A stretch of 64,000 nt of DNA from Niabella soli DSM 19437 (GTDB lineage: Bacteria; Bacteroidota; Bacteroidia; Chitinophagales; Chitinophagaceae), in assembly GCF_000243115.2 (NCBI RefSeq), contig NZ_CP007035.1, positions 806,001 to 870,000 of the forward strand, read 5' to 3'. The notes under the pieces were generated by a model, which saw only the letters and a list, made by a program, of their open reading frames with translations, was not told where the DNA came from and ran no database searches. The stretch's first letter is position 1; every line of letters starts with the position of its first letter. Below are positions 43,643 through 53,536 of the stretch, one piece after another. The translations under genes and the position numbers were made by a program.

Positions 43643-44476
43643 ATGTTTTGGACAAAAGATAAAGAAGCGCGGTCATTCCAATTGCTTACACACTATATGC
43701 GGCAATGGCAGTTGAAAGCTAATGGTGCTTATTTTTTTTCTTATGCCAGCCTGCTGCAGCCTGCGTGGTATAGTGGGCAAAAAGCGCTGCTGAAAATATC
43801 CCTGGAGGAAGAGGAGCAATTGGGCGGATTGTTAATGCAATGGTGGAAGGGTAATGGCGCGGCCCGGGTATTGCAATATAGCGGGGAGGCCTTACTGCTT
43901 GAATGGGTTGACGGCGGGCGCTCACTGAAACAGATGGCCGAGAACGGGCAGGATAATGAAGCAACGCGGATCATCTGCCAGACAGCCAACCTATTACATG
44001 CGAAACGCACGGAACCCTTGCCTCAATTGATCGATTTAAATGATTGGTTTTATACGTTATTCCATTCCCGCGAAAAATACGGCGACCAGTTTGCTGCAAG
44101 TATGCAAATAGCCAGGCAGCTTTTACAGTCGGCAACCGCTAAAAAAGTATTACATGGCGACCTGCACCATGAAAATATTTTATACAGCGAAGAGCGGGGC
44201 TGGTTGGCTATTGACCCCAAACGATTATATGGCGAAGCGGGTTTTGACTATGCCAATTTATTTTGCAATCCCACCAAAGCGGTGGCCCTGGCTCCCGGCA
44301 GGCTGGAGCAGCAATTAAAGATCGTTTGCAGCGAGGCTCCCATTACACAGCAGCGGATGCTGCAATGGATCGTAGCATGGACAGCTCTTTCGGGCTTATG
44401 GCTGCTGGATGTTGGCGAAGACGCCTTTGTAACACTAACCGTTAATCAAATAGCGCTGACCCTCTTAAGCCCTTGA
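43643..44476 (+). CDS. APH(6)/streptomycin-kinase-like phosphotransferase
   Basis: 277 residues from ATG 43643; the TTG two codons earlier is not preferred. VLHGDLHHENILYSEERGWL and AIDPKRLYGEAGFDYANLF are the catalytic and metal motifs of the aminoglycoside/hydroxyurea resistance kinase family (streptomycin 6-phosphotransferases). Whether a chromosomal homologue like this confers resistance cannot be told; many phosphorylate unknown metabolites. Stand-alone; no mobile-element signature beside it. Confidence 0.82.
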   Translation: MFWTKDKEARSFQLLTHYMRQWQLKANGAYFFSYASLLQPAWYSGQKALLKISLEEEEQLGGLLMQWWKGNGAARVLQYSGEALLLEWVDGGRSLKQMAENGQDNEATRIICQTANLLHAKRTEPLPQLIDLNDWFYTLFHSREKYGDQFAASMQIARQLLQSATAKKVLHGDLHHENILYSEERGWLAIDPKRLYGEAGFDYANLFCNPTKAVALAPGRLEQQLKIVCSEAPITQQRMLQWIVAWTALSGLWLLDVGEDAFVTLTVNQIALTLLSP

Positions 44477-44610
44477 AAATATTTTGCGATTATGCCTGGC
44501 AGATCCGCAAGATCCATGTATCACAAAGCGTTCTTCCTGCCATTGGGGCGAATAGGCGCGTCTGCAAGGACGTTACACAGACTTAATGCGGGTTTTAAAA
44601 CTTGTGTATT

Positions 44611-44618
44611 TATATTTG
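44611..44618 (+). promoter_or_regulatory. -7 promoter box of the sigma/FecR operon
   Basis: TATATTTG, full consensus, 33 bp before the ATG at 44652. It lies inside the longer frame that begins at 44586, which argues for the shorter sigma start. Confidence 0.65.
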
Positions 44619-44651
44619 AGCCGGAATCTTTATCTTAACTCTCGTTCCGGG

Positions 44652-45260
44652 ATGGTAAGCACTTATTCATATAATGAACCCGAATTATTGAGGCGTATAG
44701 CGCAGGGAGATGAACGTGCGTTTGCCCGGGTGGTTGATAAATATACGCCTGTCGTTTATCCGCATCTGTTGTCCTATCTTAAAAACACGGAAAAAGCGGA
44801 AGAAATAGCGCAGGATGTTTTTCTGAGGGTTTGGAAAAACCGGCAGAAGTTGGACCAAATAGAGAATTTTCCGGGATATGTTTATATCATTACGCGCAAC
44901 CGGGCGAAATCAGCCTTAAAAGAGCTCCTTTCTGATCCGCGCCAGACTCCGATTGATCCGCTCCAGGATCTTTTTGCCCATCCTCAATCGGTTTCCGTGG
45001 AAGTGAAAGAATTATCAAACGTACTAGGGAAAGCAATCGAAGCGCTTCCCTGCCGCCGGAAAGAAGTTTTTATGCTAAGCAGGATGGGGCATTTTACCTA
45101 TGAAGAAATTGCAGACCAACTGGGCATTTCAAGAAGTGCCGTGCGGCAACATATGGTTCAGGCGCTGGTGTTTCTGAGAAGCTATCTGAAAGAGGCGCTG
45201 GGAATAATCGTTTCACATGCCGGATGGATCATATTGCTCTGCGATTTGCTGCTGCGTTAA
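44652..45260 (+). CDS. ECF sigma factor of the second PUL
   Basis: 202 residues from ATG 44652 (MVSTYSYNEPELLRRIAQGD); the frame extends to 44586 but the promoter lies inside that extension. Region 2 is AEEIAQDVFLRVWKNRQKL and ENFPGYVYIITRNRAKSAL; region 4 is LPCRRKEVFMLSRMGHFTYE and ADQLGISRSAVRQHMVQAL. It belongs to the Bacteroidota sigma-70 group paired with FecR. It should direct transcription of the SusC operon downstream when released by FecR. Confidence 0.93.
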   Translation: MVSTYSYNEPELLRRIAQGDERAFARVVDKYTPVVYPHLLSYLKNTEKAEEIAQDVFLRVWKNRQKLDQIENFPGYVYIITRNRAKSALKELLSDPRQTPIDPLQDLFAHPQSVSVEVKELSNVLGKAIEALPCRRKEVFMLSRMGHFTYEEIADQLGISRSAVRQHMVQALVFLRSYLKEALGIIVSHAGWIILLCDLLLR

Positions 45261-45318
45261 AAAAAATCATAAGCGACCTGTCCTCTGAATTAAAAACGGG
45301 GTTATATATAATGAACGC

Positions 45319-46545
45319 ATGAAAGAACGTACGCTTGAATATTATATTGAACGCCACATGCAGGGAACGATTACCCCGCAGGAGCGGGCTGAACTGTTGC
45401 GTTTACTGGAGGATCCTGCCGGAGATGAACAATTGAATGGGATCATGAACGAACAATTAGACCAATGGCAACAAAGCGGTCTTTTGTTTGAAGAAGTAAG
45501 TAAAAGAATACAGCAAGCGCTTTTAACCAAAATTGCAACTGAAGCCAGTCCCGTTCGCCCACGAACAAGCGTAAGGATTTTGAAGCGGCAATATTGGCTG
45601 GCGGCTTGCCTTATAGCTTTGCTGGGCCTGGGGTTCTATTTTTACAGGAAAACTGTTAATAAGCCCCTGCTAACTGCTGTACATACTCCAAAAGATATAC
45701 AGGCGCCTGCTGTCAACCGTGCGGCAATAACGCTGTCGGACGGGCGTCGGATCTTTTTGGATAGTGCCGGCAACGGGCAGTTGGCACAGCAGGGCAATAC
45801 TGCTTTAATAAAACTGGCCAATGGTCAGATCGCTTACCAGGGCACCGATAAGAACTTATCAAAGCAAATGCAGTACAATACCCTCACCAATCCCAGGGGG
45901 AGTAAAGTAATTGATATGCAATTGGCCGATGGCTCGCATGTATGGCTCAATGCAGGCTCTTCTATTACTTTCCCCGTTGCATTTGCTGGTGACGCACGTA
46001 AAGTAGCGTTAAAAGGAGAGGGCTATTTTGAAATAGCCAAAGTATTGATTTCCGGGGCTCCTGCTTCGGGGAGGGCGCACGAGGGAAAGCGGCTGCCATT
46101 TATTGTTGAAGCCAATGGCATAACAACAGAAGTATTGGGTACACACTTTAATGTAAATGCCTATGAAGACGAGCCGGAAACAAAGGTAACGTTGCTGGAG
46201 GGGCAGGTTCGTGTAATGCATAACACCCAAAGCATCATGCTAAAGCCCGGTCAGCAGGGTATTGCCAGTGCTTCGGCATTAAGCCTCCAGCCTTCGGCTG
46301 ATCTTGCGCAGGTGATGGCCTGGAAGAGCGGTTATTTTTATCTGGATAATGCCCCTTTTGAGGAAGTGATGCGGCAGTTGAGCGCCTGGTATGATATAAC
46401 GGTAGCCTATCCTTCGGGTGTTCCAAAAGTGGAGCTGTTTGGCAAGATGGGGCGTGATCTGAGTTTGATAGAAGTATTGCAGAACTTTAAAGAGGCAGGC
46501 ATTCAATGGAAGTTGGACGGTAGAAAATTGATCATTCAAAAATAA
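45319..46545 (+). CDS. FecR-family anti-sigma factor
   Basis: 408 residues. A cytoplasmic N-terminal part (about 1-90) binds sigma; one membrane helix (YWLAACLIALLGLGFYFY, about 93-110) crosses the inner membrane. The periplasmic FecR domain (NPRGSKVIDMQLADGSHVWL, LNAGSSITFPVAF) and the C-terminal DUF4974 (APFEEVMRQLSAWYDITVAY) follow. It senses the STN domain of the SusC protein and holds the sigma factor encoded 58 bp upstream. An apparent short extra segment (SGAPASGRAHEGKRL) lies inside the FecR domain. Confidence 0.95.
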   Translation: MKERTLEYYIERHMQGTITPQERAELLRLLEDPAGDEQLNGIMNEQLDQWQQSGLLFEEVSKRIQQALLTKIATEASPVRPRTSVRILKRQYWLAACLIALLGLGFYFYRKTVNKPLLTAVHTPKDIQAPAVNRAAITLSDGRRIFLDSAGNGQLAQQGNTALIKLANGQIAYQGTDKNLSKQMQYNTLTNPRGSKVIDMQLADGSHVWLNAGSSITFPVAFAGDARKVALKGEGYFEIAKVLISGAPASGRAHEGKRLPFIVEANGITTEVLGTHFNVNAYEDEPETKVTLLEGQVRVMHNTQSIMLKPGQQGIASASALSLQPSADLAQVMAWKSGYFYLDNAPFEEVMRQLSAWYDITVAYPSGVPKVELFGKMGRDLSLIEVLQNFKEAGIQWKLDGRKLIIQK

Positions 46546-46693
46546 GTTTAAAAACAACAGTATGAGAGAGAAAACCTGACAGGTACCGGGGCAACAAAAA
46601 GCCGGAAGTGCTACCAACACCCCCGGCATGTACTTGAGTTGACCCCAGCTAGAATTTTTGCGGATTCCATTTGTTTTTCATCAACCCAAAAAC

Positions 46694-46712
46694 CTGTCCG
46701 CCGGTTAGGCGG
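46694..46712. repeat. GTCCGCC hairpin upstream of SusC
   Basis: GTCCGCC-GGTTA-GGCGGAC is a perfect 7-bp stem with a 5-nt loop between fecR and susC. Possibly an mRNA hairpin in the long leader or a dispersed palindrome. Confidence 0.5.
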
Positions 46713-46727
46713 ACGCATTACGAAATT

Positions 46728-49700
46728 ATGCAATTGTTTGCAAATTGGAGGGCATTGCCCCATTGTTGGCAAAGGGACCTTCGATCATTAAAACTAACGG
46801 CGCCTGCCGTCACCGGCAAAAGCGCCGGCTTTCAATGCCGGGAAATGAGCCGGCAACTAATAAAGATAATCTTAATCATGAAGCTTACCGCGCTGCTAAT
46901 ATTAGTCGGTTGTTTACAAGTAAGTGCCCGTGTTCATTCCCAAACGATAAATTACTCGGGGCAAAATGTGCTTTTGCGCGATGTTTTTGCAACTATCGAG
47001 AAGCAAACGGGATACATGATCTCCGGCGATACAAGGGCGCTTAAAAATACAGGGCGGGTTAGTATCGTCGCCCGTAATGAAACGCTGGTACAATTCCTGG
47101 ACCGGCTGTTAAGAGAAACGCCGGTACAGTATTCTATAAGTAAAAAAACAATTTTTTTATTCCGCCGGCCGGGTTTTGAAAAAAAAGAAGACAAACGTAT
47201 CCCTTCTGTAGCGCCCCCCGCATTTATACTCATCCATGGTATGGTTACAGATAGCGCCGGTGCGCCTTTGAACGGCGCCACCATTACCGTTAAGGGAACC
47301 GCCAGGTCTACCAAAACCAATATCAGCGGGCAGTTTTCCATTGAAGCCGCCACGGGGGATATACTGCAGGTATCCTTTGTGGGATATGTAGCCAAAGAGC
47401 AGCCGGTTACAGGAGATATGATCACTATCCGTTTATCACGTGCGCAATCCGAACTGGACCAGATAGTGGTAATTGGTTACGGTAGTGTAAAGAAGAAAGA
47501 TCTTACCGGCGCTGTGTCTGTAGTAAAAACGGAAGATCTTCAGAATATTCCCGTTCCGCGCGTAGATCAGATGCTTGCAGGTAGAATTGCCGGCGCCGAA
47601 TTTGTATCTACCGATGGCCAGCCGGGTTCAGGTACCTCTGTGCGTATCCGCGGTTCCCGGTCTATTACAGCCAGCAACGAACCCCTGTATATCGTAGATG
47701 GGGTAATGGACGGTATCAATAATCTGAATGACCTGAATCCTTCCGATATTGCCAGCATCAGCGTATTAAAAGACGCATCCTCCACAGCCATTTACGGTTC
47801 CCGCGGCGCCAATGGCGTAATTATTATTACAACCAAAAGCGGTATAGATCGCGGCGGCAAAGCGGATCTTAACTTAAGGGTAAGTCATGGTTTTGCAGAA
47901 ATGGCCAGTTACCTGGACCTGATGAACGCCACTGAATTTGCCCAGTTGCTAAACGACCGGTTTTATTTCCAGAGTACCGCAAATCAAAGCCTGCCCTTAT
48001 CTGCCTACCCTTACCCCGACCCGCTTTCATTGGGAAAGGGCACCGACTGGCAACGCACGGTAACGCACCATGCTCCGTTTTCTAATTATGCACTGTCGGC
48101 CTCGGGAGGAAATAAAAATTCGCAGTATTATTTTTCCGGTAATTATGATGATATCGGTGGTGTTATAATCAACAGCGGGATGAAGCGGTACCAGGCGCGT
48201 CTGAACATGGATCAAACAATAAGCAAATACGTAAAGGCCGGGCTGCGTTTAAGCTATTCCGCTACGCGGAGAGACCAGCCCATGACTTACACCGGTGCGT
48301 ATGCCAACTGGAGCAGTACCTATATCATGATTGCTCCCATCGTTCCGGCTTATGGCGCAGATGGTAACCTGAACAACTGGAATTCACAACAGTATTCCGG
48401 GGGGATCTACGATTCTCCGCTGGCCCAGGTACTGTTGAGAAAGAATACCACCAATGACGGAAGCCTGAGCTCTATGTTCTACATGGAAGTAAGGCCCATA
48501 AAAGATGTATTACTGCGTTCCACCATTTCCTACTCGAACTATCTTATGAATGGCGATGCGGAAATACCCTCTACCATGCCCACCCGGGCGGCAAATGGCA
48601 GCGGCGCGCTTATTGCCAAAAGCGAGAGTAGAAATACCGGTCTTTTAAATGAGAATACCATTGGGTACAAACATAATTTCGGATCAGACCATCACTTCGA
48701 TGCTTTATACGGGTTCACCATACAAAAACAGAAATTCAATAGCATGAACGTTGGCGGCAGCGGCTATTTTATTGATGAAACCGCGTTGAATGATATAGGA
48801 TCCATTCCCGACAAGAATAACCTGACAGTTGGTTCATCGGTGCAGATCCAAACCCGCATGTCGCACCTGGCGCGTGTTAATTATAACTATGCCGAAAAAT
48901 ATTACCTTACAGCTACGATGCGGAAAGACGGCGCTTCTAACTTCGCATCCGGTAATAAATGGGGTTATTTCCCCTCGGCCGGATTCCGCTGGAATGTACT
49001 GAAAGAGGGTTTTATGAAAAACAGCAATATCGATGAATTTGGTATCCGCCTCAGCGCCGGTATGGCAGGTAATGATGCCATCGCCCGCTATCAATCACTG
49101 AACCGGCTCAGCTCCACTACCTCCGGATATTTGTTTGGAGGCGCGCAGCCCGTGGCTTATTACCCAACAAGCATCTCTAATGACGGCCTTAAGTGGGAGA
49201 AGACCACTACCTATAATGCCGGTGCTGACCTTTCATTTTTTCACAAACGACTCAATATTACCCTGGATGCTTACCAAAGTAAAACCTCCGATCTGCTGCT
49301 GACCGTGCAGTTGCCTACACAGACCGGTTTTTCTACAAGGTTGATGAATTTTGGTAAAACATCAAACAAGGGGGTTGAGCTTACCGTTAGTTATGATAAT
49401 ATCCGCTCCCGCAATTTTAATTGGTCCACGTCTTTCACCATCGCACACAACTCCCAGCAAGTGGACGATGTAGGGTTATTAGGCCGGGTGGTAACCAATA
49501 CCTACACCTATGGTGCGCAATACATGATCAATGGTTATGAAAAGGGAATGCCGCTAAACGCTATCTATGGCTTTCAATATGCCGGTGTTTGGAAAAACCA
49601 GGCGGAAATTGATCAAAATAAAATCGATAAGAAATATGTGTCTGCTTCTACAGGATTTTATACGCCTGGAAGACAGCGCTACATTGATCAGAACCATGAT

Positions 49701-50237
49701 GGCGTGCTGAATACAGACGATGAGGTGTACTTAGGCAATTCGGATCCTATTGTGTATGGCGGGCTTCAGAATACCTTCCGTTATAAAAAAGCGTTTCTTT
49801 CCGTTTACTTTAATTATTCCTGGGGGGGAGACCTGTATAATCCTGTTGAAATGTTTATGGGAACGGGTACCTACCTGAATAACCAGTTCCGTTATATGGT
49901 GAACGCCTGGAACCCCGTGCGCAATCCGGATTCCGATATCCCAAGAGCCGATTCAAAAGATGATATTCCTAATGACCGTTTTGTACATAACGCGTCCTTC
50001 CTGCGTCTGAAGGCTGTATCATTGGGCTATACTTTTGACCTTTCACGCATTACCGCCCAAAAACTGAAATCAATAGCGCTTTCGGTAAATGGCAGCAACC
50101 TGTTCCTGTTGAAATATTATAACGGTTTCGATCCTGAAGTTTCCACACAAAGCGGCGGTTCCACGCTGCGCCGCATCGACAACGGCGCCTATCCTCCGAA
50201 CCGGACGATAACTTTTACCGCTGAAATTAAATTCTGA
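46728..50237 (+). CDS. SusC/RagA TonB-dependent outer-membrane transporter with STN domain
   Basis: 1169 residues from ATG 46728; starts at 46845 and especially 46878 (MKLTALLILVGCLQVSARVH) are also possible, and the last begins right at the signal peptide. Order: signal, STN domain (NYSGQNVLLRDVFATIEKQT), carboxypeptidase-regulatory-like domain (GAPLNGATITVKGTARSTKT), TonB plug (VVIGYGSVKKKDLTGAVSVV; ITASNEPLYIVDGV), then a 22-strand barrel ending in ITFTAEIKF. The STN domain allows signalling to FecR. It imports an unknown oligomer with SusD. Confidence 0.95.
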   Translation: MQLFANWRALPHCWQRDLRSLKLTAPAVTGKSAGFQCREMSRQLIKIILIMKLTALLILVGCLQVSARVHSQTINYSGQNVLLRDVFATIEKQTGYMISGDTRALKNTGRVSIVARNETLVQFLDRLLRETPVQYSISKKTIFLFRRPGFEKKEDKRIPSVAPPAFILIHGMVTDSAGAPLNGATITVKGTARSTKTNISGQFSIEAATGDILQVSFVGYVAKEQPVTGDMITIRLSRAQSELDQIVVIGYGSVKKKDLTGAVSVVKTEDLQNIPVPRVDQMLAGRIAGAEFVSTDGQPGSGTSVRIRGSRSITASNEPLYIVDGVMDGINNLNDLNPSDIASISVLKDASSTAIYGSRGANGVIIITTKSGIDRGGKADLNLRVSHGFAEMASYLDLMNATEFAQLLNDRFYFQSTANQSLPLSAYPYPDPLSLGKGTDWQRTVTHHAPFSNYALSASGGNKNSQYYFSGNYDDIGGVIINSGMKRYQARLNMDQTISKYVKAGLRLSYSATRRDQPMTYTGAYANWSSTYIMIAPIVPAYGADGNLNNWNSQQYSGGIYDSPLAQVLLRKNTTNDGSLSSMFYMEVRPIKDVLLRSTISYSNYLMNGDAEIPSTMPTRAANGSGALIAKSESRNTGLLNENTIGYKHNFGSDHHFDALYGFTIQKQKFNSMNVGGSGYFIDETALNDIGSIPDKNNLTVGSSVQIQTRMSHLARVNYNYAEKYYLTATMRKDGASNFASGNKWGYFPSAGFRWNVLKEGFMKNSNIDEFGIRLSAGMAGNDAIARYQSLNRLSSTTSGYLFGGAQPVAYYPTSISNDGLKWEKTTTYNAGADLSFFHKRLNITLDAYQSKTSDLLLTVQLPTQTGFSTRLMNFGKTSNKGVELTVSYDNIRSRNFNWSTSFTIAHNSQQVDDVGLLGRVVTNTYTYGAQYMINGYEKGMPLNAIYGFQYAGVWKNQAEIDQNKIDKKYVSASTGFYTPGRQRYIDQNHDGVLNTDDEVYLGNSDPIVYGGLQNTFRYKKAFLSVYFNYSWGGDLYNPVEMFMGTGTYLNNQFRYMVNAWNPVRNPDSDIPRADSKDDIPNDRFVHNASFLRLKAVSLGYTFDLSRITAQKLKSIALSVNGSNLFLLKYYNGFDPEVSTQSGGSTLRRIDNGAYPPNRTITFTAEIKF

Positions 50238-50242
50238 TAAAC

Positions 50243-51757
50243 ATGAAAAAGATAAATATATATATTCTCATCGCGCTCGCTGTTTTTTCTTTGTGCGGCA
50301 GCAGTTGCAGTAAGTTTTTGGAGGAACAACCCCAGAGCTTTACAAATTCCGGGTCCTTTTATCAAACAAAAGCCGAGGCACTTGCGGGGGTGAATGCCTG
50401 CTACATCAAGCTCTACAATGTGTTTAATGAAAACCTGATGGCTGCAACGGAATTTACTACCGACCTTACCTACCTCGATAACGGCGGCGTGGATATGACG
50501 TTTGGAATATCTCCGTCAAATCCCGGAGTAGGAGATGATATTTGGACTGCAGCCTACAACGGTATAATGATCTGCAATGCTACTATTGCCGGTATTCAGC
50601 GCTCGCCGCTCGCCGATTCCACCAAACCTGCTTTAATAGGCGAAGCCGCTACCATGCGGGCCTTGTATTATTATGTACTCACCAGTATGTTTGGAGATGT
50701 GCCTTATTATACCAGCGATGCCAGCGCCAATTTTGACGGGTTGATACAGGTAGCGCAGATGGGGAGAATGCCTGCGGCAGCCACCAGGGACAGTTTGATC
50801 GCCGACCTGAAGAAATGGGCACCGGCAATGCCTCAAACGCGGAGCTCCTCTATCGCCAATAACCGGGTGGGGGCTGCAACAGCCTATATGCTTATTGGCA
50901 AAATGGCGCTCTGGAATAAGGAATGGGATGAATGTATTGCAGCCATGCAGCAGTTAAAGAATATCTATGGCGCTTTGTCGCAATATTCATTAACAGATAC
51001 CTGGTTCCGCAACAAGAACAAAGCCGAATCTATTTTTGAAGTGCAATACACATATGCGGCAACCGGTATTGCGAAGGTTTCCCATGTTGCCTGCCAGTTA
51101 ACACCTACCAGGGCTACGGGCAAAGACGTTTATGACGGGGTTAGTATTCCGGAACTGGGTACTACTGCTACGGTTTATACTTCAGCAACGCCTACGAAAT
51201 ATTTTATGTCCCTCTACGATACTACCGATCCGCGCAGAAATATGATCCTGGCGTATACGTATAACAGTACCTGGTTCAACCGGCCAAAATCCGGTAACTA
51301 TACCGGTAAACCATGGATGGGCCCAAAATTCTGGTGCCCGAATATGGCTACCGCCAACGACGGAAATAACCAGAAAGTTTTTCGTTATGCCGATGCGTTG
51401 TTAATGCTGGCAGAAGCATCCAATGAAAAGGGCGATGCCGTAACAGCCATGGCGGCGCTCAACGAGGTAAAAGCCAGGGCCAAAGCCAGTTTTGTACTTA
51501 CAAGCTATCCGGGTAAAGATGCTTTTCTGGAAGAAGTGAAAAAGGAACGCGCCCGGGAGTTGACGGGGGAATATATGCGCAGATGGGATCTGGCGCGCTG
51601 GGGCACGTTTTTCACCGCCGTGGAAACGACCGCGGCAGCCGAACTGGCAGTAATTAAAACCAATTTGCGGCCTTATCATGAATTTTACCCAATACCCCAG
51701 GCAGAAGTGGATCGCTCAAAAGGAGTTTTAACCAATGACGCCTACAATAAACAATAA
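50243..51757 (+). CDS. SusD/RagB-family outer-membrane lipoprotein
   Basis: 504 residues. Lipoprotein signal MKKINIYILIALAVFSLCGS continues to SSCSKFLEEQPQSF (lipid Cys after SS). The TPR-type helices include AATMRALYYYVLTSMFGDVP and the C-terminal ELTGEYMRRWDLARWGTFF. Partner of the SusC 5 bp upstream, together forming the lidded importer. Ligand unknown. Confidence 0.95.
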   Translation: MKKINIYILIALAVFSLCGSSCSKFLEEQPQSFTNSGSFYQTKAEALAGVNACYIKLYNVFNENLMAATEFTTDLTYLDNGGVDMTFGISPSNPGVGDDIWTAAYNGIMICNATIAGIQRSPLADSTKPALIGEAATMRALYYYVLTSMFGDVPYYTSDASANFDGLIQVAQMGRMPAAATRDSLIADLKKWAPAMPQTRSSSIANNRVGAATAYMLIGKMALWNKEWDECIAAMQQLKNIYGALSQYSLTDTWFRNKNKAESIFEVQYTYAATGIAKVSHVACQLTPTRATGKDVYDGVSIPELGTTATVYTSATPTKYFMSLYDTTDPRRNMILAYTYNSTWFNRPKSGNYTGKPWMGPKFWCPNMATANDGNNQKVFRYADALLMLAEASNEKGDAVTAMAALNEVKARAKASFVLTSYPGKDAFLEEVKKERARELTGEYMRRWDLARWGTFFTAVETTAAAELAVIKTNLRPYHEFYPIPQAEVDRSKGVLTNDAYNKQ

Positions 51758-51792
51758 ACAGTATTTTCTCCTGTTACGAAAAAAATGAAATT

Positions 51793-52422
51793 ATGACTCG
51801 GATAATATTTTTTGTGGTTGGGCTATTGGCAGTGGCTGGTTGCACAAAAGAAGCAGCCTTCCATACAGACCTGGCAATGGATCAACGCGTTATTATAGCA
51901 CCCGCCACCGCTGATACAGTGAATATGGTCGTATATTCCAGCAGTAGCTGGACAATGGAAGCGATTGACACCGCGCCCTGGGCTACTATTTCAAAAGGCT
52001 CGGGAAGCGGAAAAACATATGCAACGGTTATTACAACAGACAATAGCGCCAACCTGCCCCGCAGCGCGAGGTTCGTGGTAAAATCAGGCGCAAAAGCCGA
52101 TACCGTTCAGTTGGGGCAAAAAGGCATTGTGCCTGCAATAGCTATTACGGCAACTTCGGTAGCGGCTCCCGCCGCCGGAGGCGCCATCCAGACTGCCATC
52201 AACACGAATCTTCCATTGAATATAATGAACGTAAGTTATACTTATGATGCCAATGGCAGCGACTGGATCTCGGGATTACAGATTGCTAACAATAGTTTGT
52301 CATTTAATGTGGCGGCAAATGGAACAACGGTGGCCCGCACGGCTACTATCTTGCTTAGCTACCTGGACGCGATCGGCAGCACCGCTAAAGATTCGGTAAA
52401 GGTGACCCAGCCCAAGCCATAA
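51793..52422 (+). CDS. BACON-domain lipoprotein
   Basis: 209 residues. Signal with lipobox (LLAVAGC, Cys about residue 17). The BACON fold is readable at about 30-113: VYSSSSWTMEAIDTAPWATI then NLPRSARFVVKSGAKADTVQ. A second, similar beta domain follows (SVAAPAAGGAIQTAINTNLP). Surface lipoprotein that may bind glycan or mucin-like ligands by family. It lies after SusD in the operon. Confidence 0.85.
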   Translation: MTRIIFFVVGLLAVAGCTKEAAFHTDLAMDQRVIIAPATADTVNMVVYSSSSWTMEAIDTAPWATISKGSGSGKTYATVITTDNSANLPRSARFVVKSGAKADTVQLGQKGIVPAIAITATSVAAPAAGGAIQTAINTNLPLNIMNVSYTYDANGSDWISGLQIANNSLSFNVAANGTTVARTATILLSYLDAIGSTAKDSVKVTQPKP

Positions 52423-52434
52423 ATATAATTACAC

Positions 52435-53526
52435 ATGAAAAAATTATTAACTACAGCACTGAGTACCTGTTTGGCAGCGTTCCTGTACGCCCAGCAGCCC
52501 CCGAAGCCGCCGGTGAGCTACACGGATGCCTTGTCTCTCAACCTGATCGGGCAGGTGTTCCCTTTAAAGAAAAGCTATCACCGGATTGATACGGCTGTTT
52601 ATGCTGACTTTTCTGCGGGTATTAAAAGACTGCTCACCAACGGGGCGGGCCTTGCAATAAGTTTTAAGACAAATAGTCCCCGAATTACTGCTAAATGGTG
52701 TGTGACCAATGCCCGGCCGCACAATAATATGACGCCTATTGCCGATAAGGGATTGGACCTTTATATCAAACGGAATGGTAAATGGGAATTTGCCGGTGTG
52801 GGCAGGGCCGATGCGGTATGCAATGAATTTGTGATCGTGCAAAATATGGATCGGACCGAAAAAGAGTGCCTGCTTTATTTACCCTTGTATGATGAAGTCA
52901 GAAGCCTGTCGGTTGGGGTGGATAGCGGGTACCAGCTAACGCCGGGCGAAGATCCTTTTCCCAAAAGGGTAGTGGTTTATGGCTCCAGTGTTACACAGGG
53001 CGCATCAGCCAGCAGGCCCGGGATGGCTTATCCCGCAAGGCTTTCGAGAGAGATGGGCGTTCATTTTTTAAATCTTGGTTTGAGTGGAAGCGGCAAAATG
53101 GAACGCAATGTGGCCGATATGCTGGCAACTGCTAAAGCAGATGCTTTTGTGCTCGATTGCTTTGCGAACCCGAGCCCGGAACAGATCAAAGAGCGGACGG
53201 CCTACCTGGTGAAAACAATCAGGAAGATGCATCCCGACGCACCGATTGTGATGATCCAGAGCATCATACGGCAATCAGGGAATTTTGACTCAACGGTAAG
53301 AAGATTGGTAGAACGGCAAAATGAAAATACGCTGAAGCAATATGAACAGTTGAAGAAGGACGGCATACAGCGTCTTTACCTGATCCGGGGAGAAGATCTT
53401 TTGGGTAACGACCATGAGGGAGCAACAGACGGCATCCACCCTAATGACCTGGGCTTCGACCGGATGCTACAAGTGATCAGGCCGGAGATGATTCGTATAC
53501 TTAAATCAAATCAGGTAATAAAATAA
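52435..53526 (+). CDS. Secreted SGNH/GDSL-family hydrolase
   Basis: 363 residues with a signal peptide (LLTTALSTCLAAFLYAQ). The N-terminal beta domain (about 25-170) is of the type found before SGNH esterases. The catalytic Ser is in VVYGSSVTQGASASRPG (about residue 184-185). GLSGSGKMERNVADM is block II, and DGIHPNDLGFDRM (about residue 331) holds the Asp/His. Such enzymes remove acetyl or other ester groups from polysaccharides or lipids. Twelve bp after the BACON gene, so in the same operon. Confidence 0.88.
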   Translation: MKKLLTTALSTCLAAFLYAQQPPKPPVSYTDALSLNLIGQVFPLKKSYHRIDTAVYADFSAGIKRLLTNGAGLAISFKTNSPRITAKWCVTNARPHNNMTPIADKGLDLYIKRNGKWEFAGVGRADAVCNEFVIVQNMDRTEKECLLYLPLYDEVRSLSVGVDSGYQLTPGEDPFPKRVVVYGSSVTQGASASRPGMAYPARLSREMGVHFLNLGLSGSGKMERNVADMLATAKADAFVLDCFANPSPEQIKERTAYLVKTIRKMHPDAPIVMIQSIIRQSGNFDSTVRRLVERQNENTLKQYEQLKKDGIQRLYLIRGEDLLGNDHEGATDGIHPNDLGFDRMLQVIRPEMIRILKSNQVIK

Positions 53527-53536
53527 TAGTCAATAG

